Shown here: piece after piece, positions 1-7,342 of the stretch
How the letters are laid out: each line of letters begins with the position of its first letter
How positions within the stretch are numbered: position 1 is the first letter of the stretch
Assembly: GCF_000337095.1 (NCBI RefSeq)
Contig: NZ_AOIV01000008.1
Span: 177,191-241,190 of the forward strand
Length of the DNA: 64,000 nt
Origin: Halogeometricum pallidum JCM 14848
GTDB lineage: Archaea > Halobacteriota > Halobacteria > Halobacteriales > Haloferacaceae
Reading direction: 5' to 3'
The notes under the pieces: model-generated
What the model saw: only the letters and a program-made list of their open reading frames with translations
Databases searched by the model: none
What the model was told of the DNA's origin: nothing
Made by a program: the position numbers and the translations under genes

Positions 1-1
1 C

Positions 2-424
2 CGCGAGCACATCGCCGACGCCCTCGTCCCCGTCGACGGCGCGGCGGCGTTCCTCGCGGACCTGCGCGAGCGCTACCCGGTCGGACTGCTCACCAACGGC
101 CCGCGCGTCGCGCAACGGGACAAACTGGCCACCCTCGGGTGGGAGGAGGCCTTCGACGTGGCCCTCGTGACCGGCGAACTCACCGCCGGCAAGCCGAACG
201 CGGCCGCGTTCGAGGCGCTGTTGGACGCGCTGGGAAGCGAGGCGGGCGAGACGGCCTACGTCGGCGACGACGTGAACGCCGACATCGGCGGGGCGGGCGA
301 CGCCGGCCTCGTCCCGATTCAGGTCGTCTTCGAGGGCGGTCCCGACCCCGACCCCCGCGCGGCCGCACACGTCGAACGGACCGAACTGATCGACCGACTG
401 CCGGCGATTCTCGACGGTCTCTGA
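2..424 (+). CDS. HAD-superfamily hydrolase, 3' part only
   Basis: The window opens inside this gene, so its start and the first catalytic Asp motif are missing; the frame is open from base 2. What remains (about 140 residues) reads as the C-terminal part of a HAD phosphatase: a motif II-like LLTNG near the left end, the motif III lysine in GELTAGKP, and motif IV GDDVNADIGGA followed by AGL. These fit the small phosphohydrolases related to phosphoglycolate phosphatase and YjjG. Substrate cannot be told. It converges with the minus-strand gene ending at 505; the 80 bases between hold no gene. Confidence 0.85.
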   Translation, partial: REHIADALVPVDGAAAFLADLRERYPVGLLTNGPRVAQRDKLATLGWEEAFDVALVTGELTAGKPNAAAFEALLDALGSEAGETAYVGDDVNADIGGAGDAGLVPIQVVFEGGPDPDPRAAAHVERTELIDRLPAILDGL

Positions 425-504
425 ACTCGGCGCGGACGCAGGACCGCGTATTGCTCCGACCCCGTTCGCGTTCTCAAAAAGGGACGAGACGCGTGTCTCG
501 AACG

Positions 505-930
505 CTACGCACGGAACGCTCTCGCGACGCCGCGGCGGGCTACGCTGATGAGGAACAGCCCGAACACTGCCACGGCCAGCCACCGGCCCGTCTGCGAACT
601 GAGCGCCTCGGCGAACAGTCCGAGCAGGTCGAGGCCGACGGCCTGTCCGAGGGCGAACAGGAACAGAACGAATCCGGCGATACCGATTCCCCAGCGCAGC
701 GCGGCGCCGGCGAAGACTGCTCCCAGTCCGGAATCGGAGCGCTCGGCGTTCCCCTGCTCCCCGGCAGGTCGCTCGTTCACGACCTGCTGGGTCGGCTGGG
801 GTCGGTCTCCGGTCTGTCCCTGCGGTCGCCCGCGGGACTGCTGCCGAGACCGTTCGTTCGGCTCCTGCGGATTCGCGTCGTTTGCACGCTGTGCGCGCCG
901 TGAGTCCGCATCTTCGCCTTTGTGGGGCAT
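505..930 (-). CDS. Small membrane protein with Gln/Arg-rich head
   Basis: A 141-residue protein. The first 70 residues are disordered, rich in Q, R, P and N; two hydrophobic segments follow (around residues 75-95 and 115-132), the second ending in a basic tail RRGVARAFRA. This looks like a small haloarchaeal membrane protein with a cytoplasmic head. No enzymatic motif is visible and I do not recognise a family. The start ATG (928-930 on the other strand) sits just downstream of a GC-poor patch in the 931-1016 gap, which probably holds its promoter. Confidence 0.65.
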   Translation of the reverse strand: MPHKGEDADSRRAQRANDANPQEPNERSRQQSRGRPQGQTGDRPQPTQQVVNERPAGEQGNAERSDSGLGAVFAGAALRWGIGIAGFVLFLFALGQAVGLDLLGLFAEALSSQTGRWLAVAVFGLFLISVARRGVARAFRA

Positions 931-1016
931 AGTGAGACCCCGCTAGGAGGTGGCGCCGGCGCCATTTGGTTACGAAGTCGATAGAATCCGGTTAATCTGA
1001 CATTCCTCGGATGGGT

Positions 1017-1388
1017 TCAGTTCTCTACGACGGCGCGGAGCGCCGGCAGGAGTCGCTTCACCTGCGCGCCGTCCTCGACGAACACGAGCGTCCGCGGCGG
1101 CCGGACCGCCTTCGGGCGGACGCGGAGGCCCGCTCCCTCGGCCGTTTCGGCGACGGCCTCGGGGGCGGCGAGAAATTCGACGCGCGCGCGGTCCGGGTGG
1201 AGGTACACCTCGGCGACGCGTTCGCCGTCGCGTTCGACGGCGTAGGCGAACGCCCCGTCAGCCGTCGGTTCCGCGTCCCGTTCGGAGTCCGCGATAGACA
1301 GCGACGCGAGCGACCGCTCGTGGCCCGTCACCTCGCTGGCGAGGAGTTGGGCGATTCGTTTCCCGTCGGTGAGTCGGTCCTCGACCAT
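1017..1388 (-). CDS. Conserved haloarchaeal protein, unknown function
   Basis: A 123-residue soluble protein starting MVEDRLTDGKRIAQLLASEV and ending in a helix rich in L and V. It has the alternating pattern of a small alpha/beta domain (strand-like YAVERDGERVAEVYLHP in the middle) and resembles conserved hypothetical proteins of halophilic archaea of the DUF7993 kind, though I cannot confirm the family. It lies upstream of the next minus-strand gene's stop with about 60 bases between, so the two could be cotranscribed. No function is assigned. Confidence 0.65.
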   Translation of the reverse strand: MVEDRLTDGKRIAQLLASEVTGHERSLASLSIADSERDAEPTADGAFAYAVERDGERVAEVYLHPDRARVEFLAAPEAVAETAEGAGLRVRPKAVRPPRTLVFVEDGAQVKRLLPALRAVVEN

Positions 1389-1448
1389 GCCCGACTTTGC
1401 CCGTCCCCGGGTTTAGGCCGAGCGGTTCGGGGACGGACCCCTCTCGGG

Positions 1449-1889
1449 TTACAGTTCCTCGCGGGCCTTCCGCGCGGCGTCGCCTGCGTCGACGCCGCGG
1501 CGCTTCGCGTAGAGGGCGGCGGCCGCCTCCACGCTGACGCCGAGTCGTCGCTGGAGGTCGTTGACGCCCGCGACGGCCTCCCGTTTGTCGTGGCCGGCGG
1601 CGACGAGGGCGTCGAGTATTCGCTCGAACGCCGACTGCTCGCGCAGGAGGGACTGGTCGGGTTCGTAGTCCTCGGGGACGGCGACGCCCGCGGGGTCGAA
1701 CGCGGCGACGACCTGTCCGTCCTCGCGCGTGACCAGACCGCGGCCGGCGGCGACGTCGATGAGGCGCTTCGCCTGGTCGGGGGAGAACCAATCGCGGTCC
1801 AAAGAGAGTGCGACGACGAACTCCCCCTCGCCCAGGCTGTCGGTCCCGCGCTGTTTGAACGGTACCGCCACCGCCACCTCGAGGCTCAT
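1449..1889 (-). CDS. DUF2240 family protein
   Basis: A 146-residue protein whose start is taken at MSLEVAVAVPFKQRG; the open frame runs further upstream but that extension is unlike protein and would overlap the eS8 gene on the other strand. The pattern VPFKQ...GEFVVALSLDRDWFSPDQAKRLI, followed by a helical C-terminus (RRLGVSVEAAAALYAKRRG), matches the archaeal DUF2240 proteins. Function is unknown; the helical layout suggests nucleic-acid or protein binding. Its promoter must lie in the short divergent gap before rps8e (1890-2052). Confidence 0.8.
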   Translation of the reverse strand: MSLEVAVAVPFKQRGTDSLGEGEFVVALSLDRDWFSPDQAKRLIDVAAGRGLVTREDGQVVAAFDPAGVAVPEDYEPDQSLLREQSAFERILDALVAAGHDKREAVAGVNDLQRRLGVSVEAAAALYAKRRGVDAGDAARKAREEL

Positions 1890-2052
1890 ACCCTCCCCTC
1901 GGAACGCCGCGGCACAAGGAGTTCTCGGTTCGGCCTCGCCCGCATCTCCGTTCGGCCTCAGCGCACGGCCGGACGCCGCGGCGAGCGCTGCGCACGCACA
2001 CCTCGCGGGCCGATTCGAGCGATTCAAGTAGCTACCGGGATTTTCCTCCCCT

Positions 2053-2430
2053 ATGAAGGACCAAGGACGCTCCAAGCGGAAGCGCACCGGCGGGCGACTC
2101 CGACCCTCGCACAAGAAGAAGCGACACCAACTCGGCCGCCAGCCGACCGAGACCACCGTCGGCGAACCGCGGTTCCGCGTCGTCGACTCCCGCGGCAGCA
2201 AAAAGAAGGTCCGCGCGCTCTCGACGAACGTCGCGCAGGTCGCCGACGGCGGCGAGGTCAACGAGGCCGACATCGAGAACGTGGTCGACAATCCCTCGAA
2301 CGTCAACTACATCCGCCGGAACATCATCACGAAGGGCGCCATCATCGACACCAGCGAAGGTCGCGCCCGCGTCACCTCCCGTCCCGGTCAGGACGGACAG
2401 GTCAACGCCGTCCTCGTCGACGAGGAGTAA
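2053..2430 (+). CDS. rps8e: 30S ribosomal protein eS8
   Basis: A 125-residue archaeal/eukaryotic-type small-subunit protein. The basic N-terminus (MKDQGRSKRKRTGGRLRPSHKKKR), the core VDSRGSKKKVRALS and the tail NYIRRNIITKGAIIDTSEGRARV are the family's hallmarks, and the length is usual. It binds 16S rRNA in the 30S subunit. It stands alone, divergent from the DUF2240 gene, with its AT-rich promoter in the 163-base gap. The ATG at 2053 follows a T-rich leader without an obvious Shine-Dalgarno, consistent with a short or absent leader. Confidence 0.97.
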   Translation: MKDQGRSKRKRTGGRLRPSHKKKRHQLGRQPTETTVGEPRFRVVDSRGSKKKVRALSTNVAQVADGGEVNEADIENVVDNPSNVNYIRRNIITKGAIIDTSEGRARVTSRPGQDGQVNAVLVDEE

Positions 2431-2466
2431 CGACGCGTCTTCTCCCGTTCTCTCCGCCGCCGAGCG

Positions 2467-2493
2467 ACGGCGTCGCCCTCCGTCGGACGCCGT
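2467..2493. terminator. Inverted repeat between convergent genes
   Basis: ACGGCGTC at 2467-2474 and GACGCCGT at 2486-2493 form an 8-bp stem with an 11-base loop between the convergent eS8 and AbrB-PhoU genes. It could act as a two-way stop signal. No T-run follows, so this is a weak call. Confidence 0.3.
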
Positions 2494-2510
2494 GCGGTGC
2501 CGGCGGACGC

Positions 2511-3512
2511 TCAGGGCGTCGGAGCCGCCTTCTGCAGGGCCGTCTCGGCGATGTTGCCGCCGTAGTCGGCGCTCCGGGAGACGGAGTCGACGATGAGACC
2601 GAGCAGTTGCGCGCGCGCGGGGTCGAGGTCGCGAAGCAGTTCGTCTATCTTCCGCGCGCTCTCGTCGATCTCCTGGACCGCCTCGCGGGCCTCGTTCGCC
2701 AACCGGGAGGCCTCGTCGGGGTCGTCGGTGAACAGGGCGTCCATGCCGTCGTCGACGACCTTCCGCGCGTCGACGTACAGTTCTTGGAGGGCGGCGACGA
2801 CTTCCTCGGGGACGGGCGCCTCGAAGTTCAGCGTCAGGTGGGCTATCTTCGTCGCGTGGTCGCCGATGCGTTCGAGTTGGCGGGCGGCCGACTGGTAGTC
2901 GAAGCACACCTCGCGCGGGAGGCCCAACTCCTCGGCGGCCTTCGGCGTTCGGAGCGTCGCTCGGAAGATGCGCGAGACGACCATCCAGAGGCGGTCGACG
3001 TCGTCGTCCCGTTGGATTACGTCCCGGGCCATGTCGTCGTCGAGTTCGGCGATGGCGGCGATGGCGTCTTCGAGCATCGACATCGCGATGAGTCGCATCC
3101 GCGTGACGGCGTTGTGAATGGAGAGTTCCGAGGAGTCCAGGAGGTCGCGGATGACGACCCGGTCGCGGGTCTCCTCGAGCACTTCGAGACCGACGAGACT
3201 CTGGGTCGCCTCGCGGATCGTCCGACGCTGCTCGGTGGTGATGCGTCCGCTCTCCAGGGCGATGATGTCGAAGCCGCTGACGTACATCGTCATCACCGCG
3301 CGCATGAGTTCGTCGCCGTCGAGGTTGGTGATATCGAGCGTCCCCTCCGTCCGTTCGTCCTCCGAACGCGGCGTCAAGAACAGCGAGTCGCCCTCCGGAT
3401 AGAACTCCACCTCGGTTCCCGCGGAGACGCTGTTCTCGGTCGCCCAGTCCTTCGGAATCGAAACGGTGTACGTCGACCCCCCCGTCACCTGCACCTTTCG
3501 CGTCTCGACCAT
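2511..3512 (-). CDS. AbrB-PhoU fusion, phosphate uptake regulator
   Basis: 333 residues. Residues 1-50 (MVETRKVQVTGGSTYTVSIP, then KDWA) form a swapped-hairpin AbrB/SpoVT DNA-binding domain; the rest is a PhoU-like helical domain with two acidic three-helix repeats (for example AARQLERIGDHATKIAHLTL). Archaeal proteins of this build are taken to be phosphate-responsive transcription regulators, the PhoU part sensing transporter state or metals. It is transcribed away from the pst genes, which fits control of the adjacent transporter. Its start codon lies inside an 18-bp palindrome and its TATA box lies between the arms of another inverted repeat, suggesting self-regulation. The regulatory role is inferred. 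Confidence 0.9.
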   Translation of the reverse strand: MVETRKVQVTGGSTYTVSIPKDWATENSVSAGTEVEFYPEGDSLFLTPRSEDERTEGTLDITNLDGDELMRAVMTMYVSGFDIIALESGRITTEQRRTIREATQSLVGLEVLEETRDRVVIRDLLDSSELSIHNAVTRMRLIAMSMLEDAIAAIAELDDDMARDVIQRDDDVDRLWMVVSRIFRATLRTPKAAEELGLPREVCFDYQSAARQLERIGDHATKIAHLTLNFEAPVPEEVVAALQELYVDARKVVDDGMDALFTDDPDEASRLANEAREAVQEIDESARKIDELLRDLDPARAQLLGLIVDSVSRSADYGGNIAETALQKAAPTP

Positions 3513-3526
3513 ATCCGAAGATATGG
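3509..3526. promoter_or_regulatory. 18-bp palindrome over the regulator start codon
   Basis: CCATATC (3509-3515) and GATATGG (3520-3526) are perfect 7-bp arms with CGAA between. The left arm contains the start codon of the AbrB-PhoU gene. AbrB-type domains bind as dimers to symmetric AT-rich sites, so this is a candidate operator for autoregulation. Confidence 0.5.
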
Positions 3527-3544
3527 AACGAACCCCATAAATCT

Positions 3545-3570
3545 ATTCGTATCTATATACTTCTACGAAT
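3545..3570. promoter_or_regulatory. Inverted repeat bracketing the regulator TATA box
   Basis: ATTCGTA (3545-3551) and TACGAAT (3564-3570) are perfect arms 12 bases apart; the spacer holds the TATATA-type box of the minus-strand AbrB-PhoU promoter. A dimer bound here would cover the TATA element. A TTCGTA half-site also sits 7 bases before the TATA box of the second pstS (5124-5129). Confidence 0.5.
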
Positions 3571-3827
3571 CGGGCCGAAACATCTCACGGAACCGTGGTC
3601 GATAGCGCTCTGTTGGTTCCGAGAGGGCGCTTCGGGAACTCTCTCGGTCGAGCGTCGGTTCGACCGTCGAGCGGGGGATAGAGCCCCGAAACGCCGGCAT
3701 ATCCGGACGTAGAGGTCACGAGCAGTTGCGAGGGCTCCCTTCGGATAGTGTGACAACAACAGACACAGAGCCGGAGATATACACCTCATAGCAGATTACA
3801 TAGTTGAGAGGAGGTTTCCATCGAGTG
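3571..3827. promoter_or_regulatory. Leader and promoter region of the first pstS
   Basis: About 257 bases without a convincing gene between the divergent regulator and pstS. An AT-rich element GATATACAC near 3776 could be the pstS TATA box, about 50 bases before ATG 3828. A purine-rich GAGAGGAGG at 3806-3814 lies upstream of the start but spaced rather far for a Shine-Dalgarno. Open frames here are short and look spurious. Confidence 0.4.
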
Positions 3828-4976
3828 ATGACGCGGAACCCATCGAAAGCGTCGAACGGTGTGTCGAGGCGGAAGTTCGTAGTCGCCGCCGGGGCGGCGG
3901 GGCTCGCCGGACTCGCGGGGTGCAGCGGCGGTACAGGCGGCGAGCAGGCGTCGTCCACGGGGGGCGAGGGGACCGAACAGTCGATGCAGCAGTCCACGCA
4001 GTCGTCCAGCGGAAGCGGGGGCGACGCGTCGACGCCGCTGACGGCCGACGGGTCCTCGACGGTGTACCCGGTGACGAACCTCGCGGGATCGTACTGGAAC
4101 TCGAACCCCCCGGCGGACGACAAGGAGTACTGGGGGCCGGGCCAGTACGACATCGACACCGACCAGAACCTCGCGGACTACTGGGCCGGCCTGTACGGCT
4201 TCGAGGCGAGCGGGGAGGGGTCGCCGCCGTTCCGGACCAGCATCGGTCTCAGCCACAGCGGGGTCGGTCTGGAGAAACTCAAGCAGGGACAGGTCGACAT
4301 CGGCGACTCCAGCGCACCCGTCAGCGCCGAGTTCCCGGAGGCCTCCAAGGAGGAACTGAAGCCGTTCACCGACCACGTCGTCGCCGTCGACGCCCAACCC
4401 GTCGTCGTCAGCAAGCCGATATACGACGCGGGCGTGACGAAACTCACCATCGAGCAACTCCGCGCCATCTACAAAGGAGAGATAACCAACTGGTCGGAGA
4501 TAGACAGTTACAACGGACCCAAACGGGAGATTCAGGCCGTCGGCCGCGCCGAGGGGTCGGGCACCGACACCGCGTTCCGATTGAACGTTCTCGGCGACCC
4601 CGAGGCGTCCATGAGCGGCGTCGACATCCGGAAGGGGCAGAACCAGCAGGTCAAGACGCTGGTCTCGAAGTCGAACAACGCCATCGCGTACCTCGCGCTC
4701 GCGTTCGTCGACGAGCAGTCGGTCCCGCCGGTCGCACTGGAGATCGACGGTACGACCTACACCTACGGCGAGAACCTCGGGGCGAAGGACTATCCCCTCT
4801 CCCGCGACCTCCATGCCTACACCTGGGAGGGTACCTCGAAGAAAGAGGCCGCGTTCCTCCGGATGATCCTCTCGGAGTTCGGTCAGAAGACGTTCGTGGA
4901 ATCGAACAACTATGTGACGCTGACCGACGAGCGGTTGTCGAAACAGCAGAAGAATCTCCCGCAAACGGAACAGTAA
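3828..4976 (+). CDS. pstS: Phosphate-binding lipoprotein PstS (copy 1)
   Basis: 382 residues from ATG 3828; an in-frame TTG at 3804 is possible but would push the signal peptide away from the N-terminus. RRKF followed by a hydrophobic run and lipobox LAGC marks a Tat-exported, lipid-anchored protein, then a Ser/Gln/Gly-rich linker. The binding domain carries the phosphate-loop pattern DGSSTVYP, then GLSHSGVG and GRAEGSGTDTAFR. It captures phosphate outside the membrane and hands it to PstCA. A second, closely similar gene follows after 213 bases; this copy is separated from pstCAB and could be made from its own promoter. Confidence 0.95.
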   Translation: MTRNPSKASNGVSRRKFVVAAGAAGLAGLAGCSGGTGGEQASSTGGEGTEQSMQQSTQSSSGSGGDASTPLTADGSSTVYPVTNLAGSYWNSNPPADDKEYWGPGQYDIDTDQNLADYWAGLYGFEASGEGSPPFRTSIGLSHSGVGLEKLKQGQVDIGDSSAPVSAEFPEASKEELKPFTDHVVAVDAQPVVVSKPIYDAGVTKLTIEQLRAIYKGEITNWSEIDSYNGPKREIQAVGRAEGSGTDTAFRLNVLGDPEASMSGVDIRKGQNQQVKTLVSKSNNAIAYLALAFVDEQSVPPVALEIDGTTYTYGENLGAKDYPLSRDLHAYTWEGTSKKEAAFLRMILSEFGQKTFVESNNYVTLTDERLSKQQKNLPQTEQ

Positions 4977-5123
4977 GATAACTGAGAGTATATACACCCC
5001 GTCGACTCGCTATAGTCGCGGCGGTCGTCGTCGACCACCCTACATCTCGCGGCGCCGCGTCGCCCGCGCGTCTCCACGAGCTGACGTTTCGAGCCCTCTA
5101 CGCCGCCACCGCTTTTCGGGGCG

Positions 5124-5158
5124 TTCGTACGTATGGATATATAGAAATCATAGTAGGG
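5124..5158 (+). promoter_or_regulatory. Promoter of the pstS2-C-A-B operon
   Basis: TTCGTA at 5124-5129 precedes a TATA-like GATATATAG at about 5137-5145; ATG of pstS2 is at 5190. TAGTA and TACTA lie 7 bases apart just downstream, around 5151-5167. The TTCGTA half-site also flanks the TATA box of the divergent AbrB-PhoU gene, so both promoters may share a regulator. Confidence 0.45.
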
Positions 5159-5189
5159 TATTTACTACCGAATCGGAAATCTACGGTCG

Positions 5190-6287
5190 ATGTCTGAGTA
5201 TCCTGTCCAGCGACGCTCGTTCTTGGCCGGTGGCGCCGGACTCGTGGCTTCCGTGGTGACGGCGGGATGCGTGAGCACGAGTGCGACGCCGCCGGGACGG
5301 GGCGAGGGGTCAGATGGGAGCGACGACGGTGGCTCTTCCGGGTCGACGAAACTGCTGAAGGCGGGCGGTTCCTCGACCGTGTACCCGATTGCCAACAAGG
5401 CGGGGTCGTACTGGAACTCGAATCCCCCGGCGAGCGACGGGGAGTACTGGGGGCCGCAGCAGTACGGTATCGACACCGACCAGAACCTCGCGGACTACTG
5501 GGCGGGCAAGTACGGCTTCGACTCCGACTCGGGGTCGTCGGTCCCGTTCACGGTCAGCGTCGGTCTGAGTCACTCCGGGACCGGACTGGAGAAACTGAAG
5601 AACGGCCAACTGGACATCGGGAACGCCAGCGCGCCGGTCAGCGCCGAACTTCCCGAGGCGTCGAAGGAGGAACTGGACAAGTTCGTCAACCACGTGGTCG
5701 GCGTCGACGCCCAGCCCATCGTCGTCAGCAAGGAAATATACAACGCGGGCGTGAAGCAACTGACCGCCGAACAGGTCCGCGCCATCTACAAAGGAGAGAT
5801 AACGAACTGGTCGCAGATAGACGGCTACAACGGACCCAAGCGGGAGATCCAGGCCATCGGCCGGTCGGTCGGGTCGGGGACGGACACCGCGTTCCGCTCG
5901 AACCTCCTCGGCGACCCCGAGGCGTCGATGCCCGGCGTCGACGTGCGCAAGGGGCAGAATCAGCAGGTGAAGACGACGGTGTCGAAATCGAACAACGCCA
6001 TCGCGTACATGGCGCTGGCGTTCGTCGACGACTCCGTTCCGGCCGTCGCCCTCAAAGTCAAGGGGAAGGTGTACGAGCAGGGAAAGAACCTCTCCGAACC
6101 GGGGTACCCGCTCGCGCGTGACCTCCACTGCTACACGTACGGGGGCACCTCGAAGATGGAGGCCGCGTTCCTCCGGATGGTCATCTCCGACTACGGCCAG
6201 AAGACGTTCGTCGAACCGGTCGGGTACGCGAAGCTCACGGAGAAACGGCGTCAGAACCAACTAGAGAAGCTTCCGGAGACGTCCTGA
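5190..6287 (+). CDS. pstS: Phosphate-binding lipoprotein PstS (copy 2)
   Basis: 365 residues, paralogue of the gene at 3828. QRRSF plus a hydrophobic stretch and VTAGC give a Tat lipoprotein signal; a short Gly/Ser/Asp linker follows. GGSSTVYPIANKAGSYWNSN, GLSHSGTGLEKLK and GRSVGSGTDTAFR repeat the ligand-binding pattern of copy 1 almost word for word, whereas signal and linker have diverged. Its stop overlaps the pstC start by one base (TGATG), so it is the first gene of the pst operon proper and likely the main partner of this permease. The two copies may differ in affinity or expression. Confidence 0.95.
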   Translation: MSEYPVQRRSFLAGGAGLVASVVTAGCVSTSATPPGRGEGSDGSDDGGSSGSTKLLKAGGSSTVYPIANKAGSYWNSNPPASDGEYWGPQQYGIDTDQNLADYWAGKYGFDSDSGSSVPFTVSVGLSHSGTGLEKLKNGQLDIGNASAPVSAELPEASKEELDKFVNHVVGVDAQPIVVSKEIYNAGVKQLTAEQVRAIYKGEITNWSQIDGYNGPKREIQAIGRSVGSGTDTAFRSNLLGDPEASMPGVDVRKGQNQQVKTTVSKSNNAIAYMALAFVDDSVPAVALKVKGKVYEQGKNLSEPGYPLARDLHCYTYGGTSKMEAAFLRMVISDYGQKTFVEPVGYAKLTEKRRQNQLEKLPETS

Positions 6288-7342
6288 TGTCGACCGGGAA
6301 CCGATTCGACGCGCTCGGCGAGATAGACCGGGAGACGCAACTCGTCGGCGCGACCAGCGGGCTGGCGCTGTTGGCCGTCCTCGTCGCCTTCCTCGTGGCG
6401 GCCCAGTACGCCGTCTACCCGCTCGTCGCCTTCGTCGCCGTCGTCGCTTACGGCTGGTACGCCCACCAGGAGAACACGGCCGCGGTCCTGATGTTCTTCA
6501 CCACGGCGTCGACCATCGTCGTCCTCGGATTGATCACCGTCTACCTCTTCGTGAAGTCGATTCCCGCGTTCGAGACGATGGGTCTCGACATCCTCCTGAA
6601 GACGAACCAGCCGCTCTGGGAGCGGGCCTCGAACACCTACTCGCTGGCGCCCATGATCTGGGGGACGCTCCTGACGACGGCCATCGCCATGGCCATCGCG
6701 GCCCCCCTCGGCGTCGCGGGCGCGCTGTTCATCAGCGAAATCGCCCCCCGGTGGGCGCGCGAGATAATCAAGCCGGCCGTCGAGATGCTGGCCGGCATCC
6801 CCTCCATCGTCTACGGGTTCCTCGGCTGGGTCGTCGTGACCGAGTACTTCTACCGCGAACTCCAGCTCTCGAACTTCAGCAGCCTCATGGTCGCCGGCAT
6901 CATGATCGGCGTCATGGCGCTGCCGACGGTCGTCTCCGTCGCCGAGGACGCGATAGCGAGCGTCCCCGGCGCGATGAAGGACGGGTCGCTCGCCCTCGGC
7001 GCGAGCGACTGGCAGACGATAAAGAGCGTCACCTTCCCCGCCGCCTTCTCCGGCATCTCCGCGGCGGTCATCCTCGGCGTCGGCCGCGCCGTCGGCGAGA
7101 CGATGGCGGCGACGGTCATTCTCGGTCACCAGCAGGCGTTCCCCGACCCCCTGTACGACGTGTGGGAGGGGACCGAGACGCTGACCAGCCTCATCGCCAG
7201 CCAGTACGGCATCGCGACGGGGACGCAGCTCAGCGCCCTGTTCGCCGCCGGCGTCGTGCTGTTCGTCACCGTGCTGGCGCTCAGCATCGGTTCGCAGTTC
7301 GTCGAGGCGCGGATGCGCCGCCGCCTCGGAGGTGAGCAATGA
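6287..7342 (+). CDS. pstC: Phosphate ABC transporter permease PstC
   Basis: 351-residue integral membrane protein with about eight hydrophobic segments; the first three form an N-terminal extension ahead of the usual permease domain. The cytoplasmic EAA loop that docks PstB reads EDAIASVPGAMKDG followed by SLALGASDWQTIKSV. With PstA it forms the channel through which phosphate released by PstS passes. Translation is coupled on both sides: TGATG with pstS2 and ATGA with pstA. Confidence 0.95.
   Translation: MSTGNRFDALGEIDRETQLVGATSGLALLAVLVAFLVAAQYAVYPLVAFVAVVAYGWYAHQENTAAVLMFFTTASTIVVLGLITVYLFVKSIPAFETMGLDILLKTNQPLWERASNTYSLAPMIWGTLLTTAIAMAIAAPLGVAGALFISEIAPRWAREIIKPAVEMLAGIPSIVYGFLGWVVVTEYFYRELQLSNFSSLMVAGIMIGVMALPTVVSVAEDAIASVPGAMKDGSLALGASDWQTIKSVTFPAAFSGISAAVILGVGRAVGETMAATVILGHQQAFPDPLYDVWEGTETLTSLIASQYGIATGTQLSALFAAGVVLFVTVLALSIGSQFVEARMRRRLGGEQ

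Noticed and set aside
1085..1111. CCGCC-TTCG-GGCGG as another member of the hairpin family
   Set aside because: Only five pairs, tetraloop not triloop, and explained by codon choice inside the gene at 1017.
1011..3605. A very long plus-strand frame across several genes
   Set aside because: It is the shadow of the minus-strand genes at 1017, 1449 and 2511 in high-GC DNA; its protein is Arg/Asp-rich without motifs.
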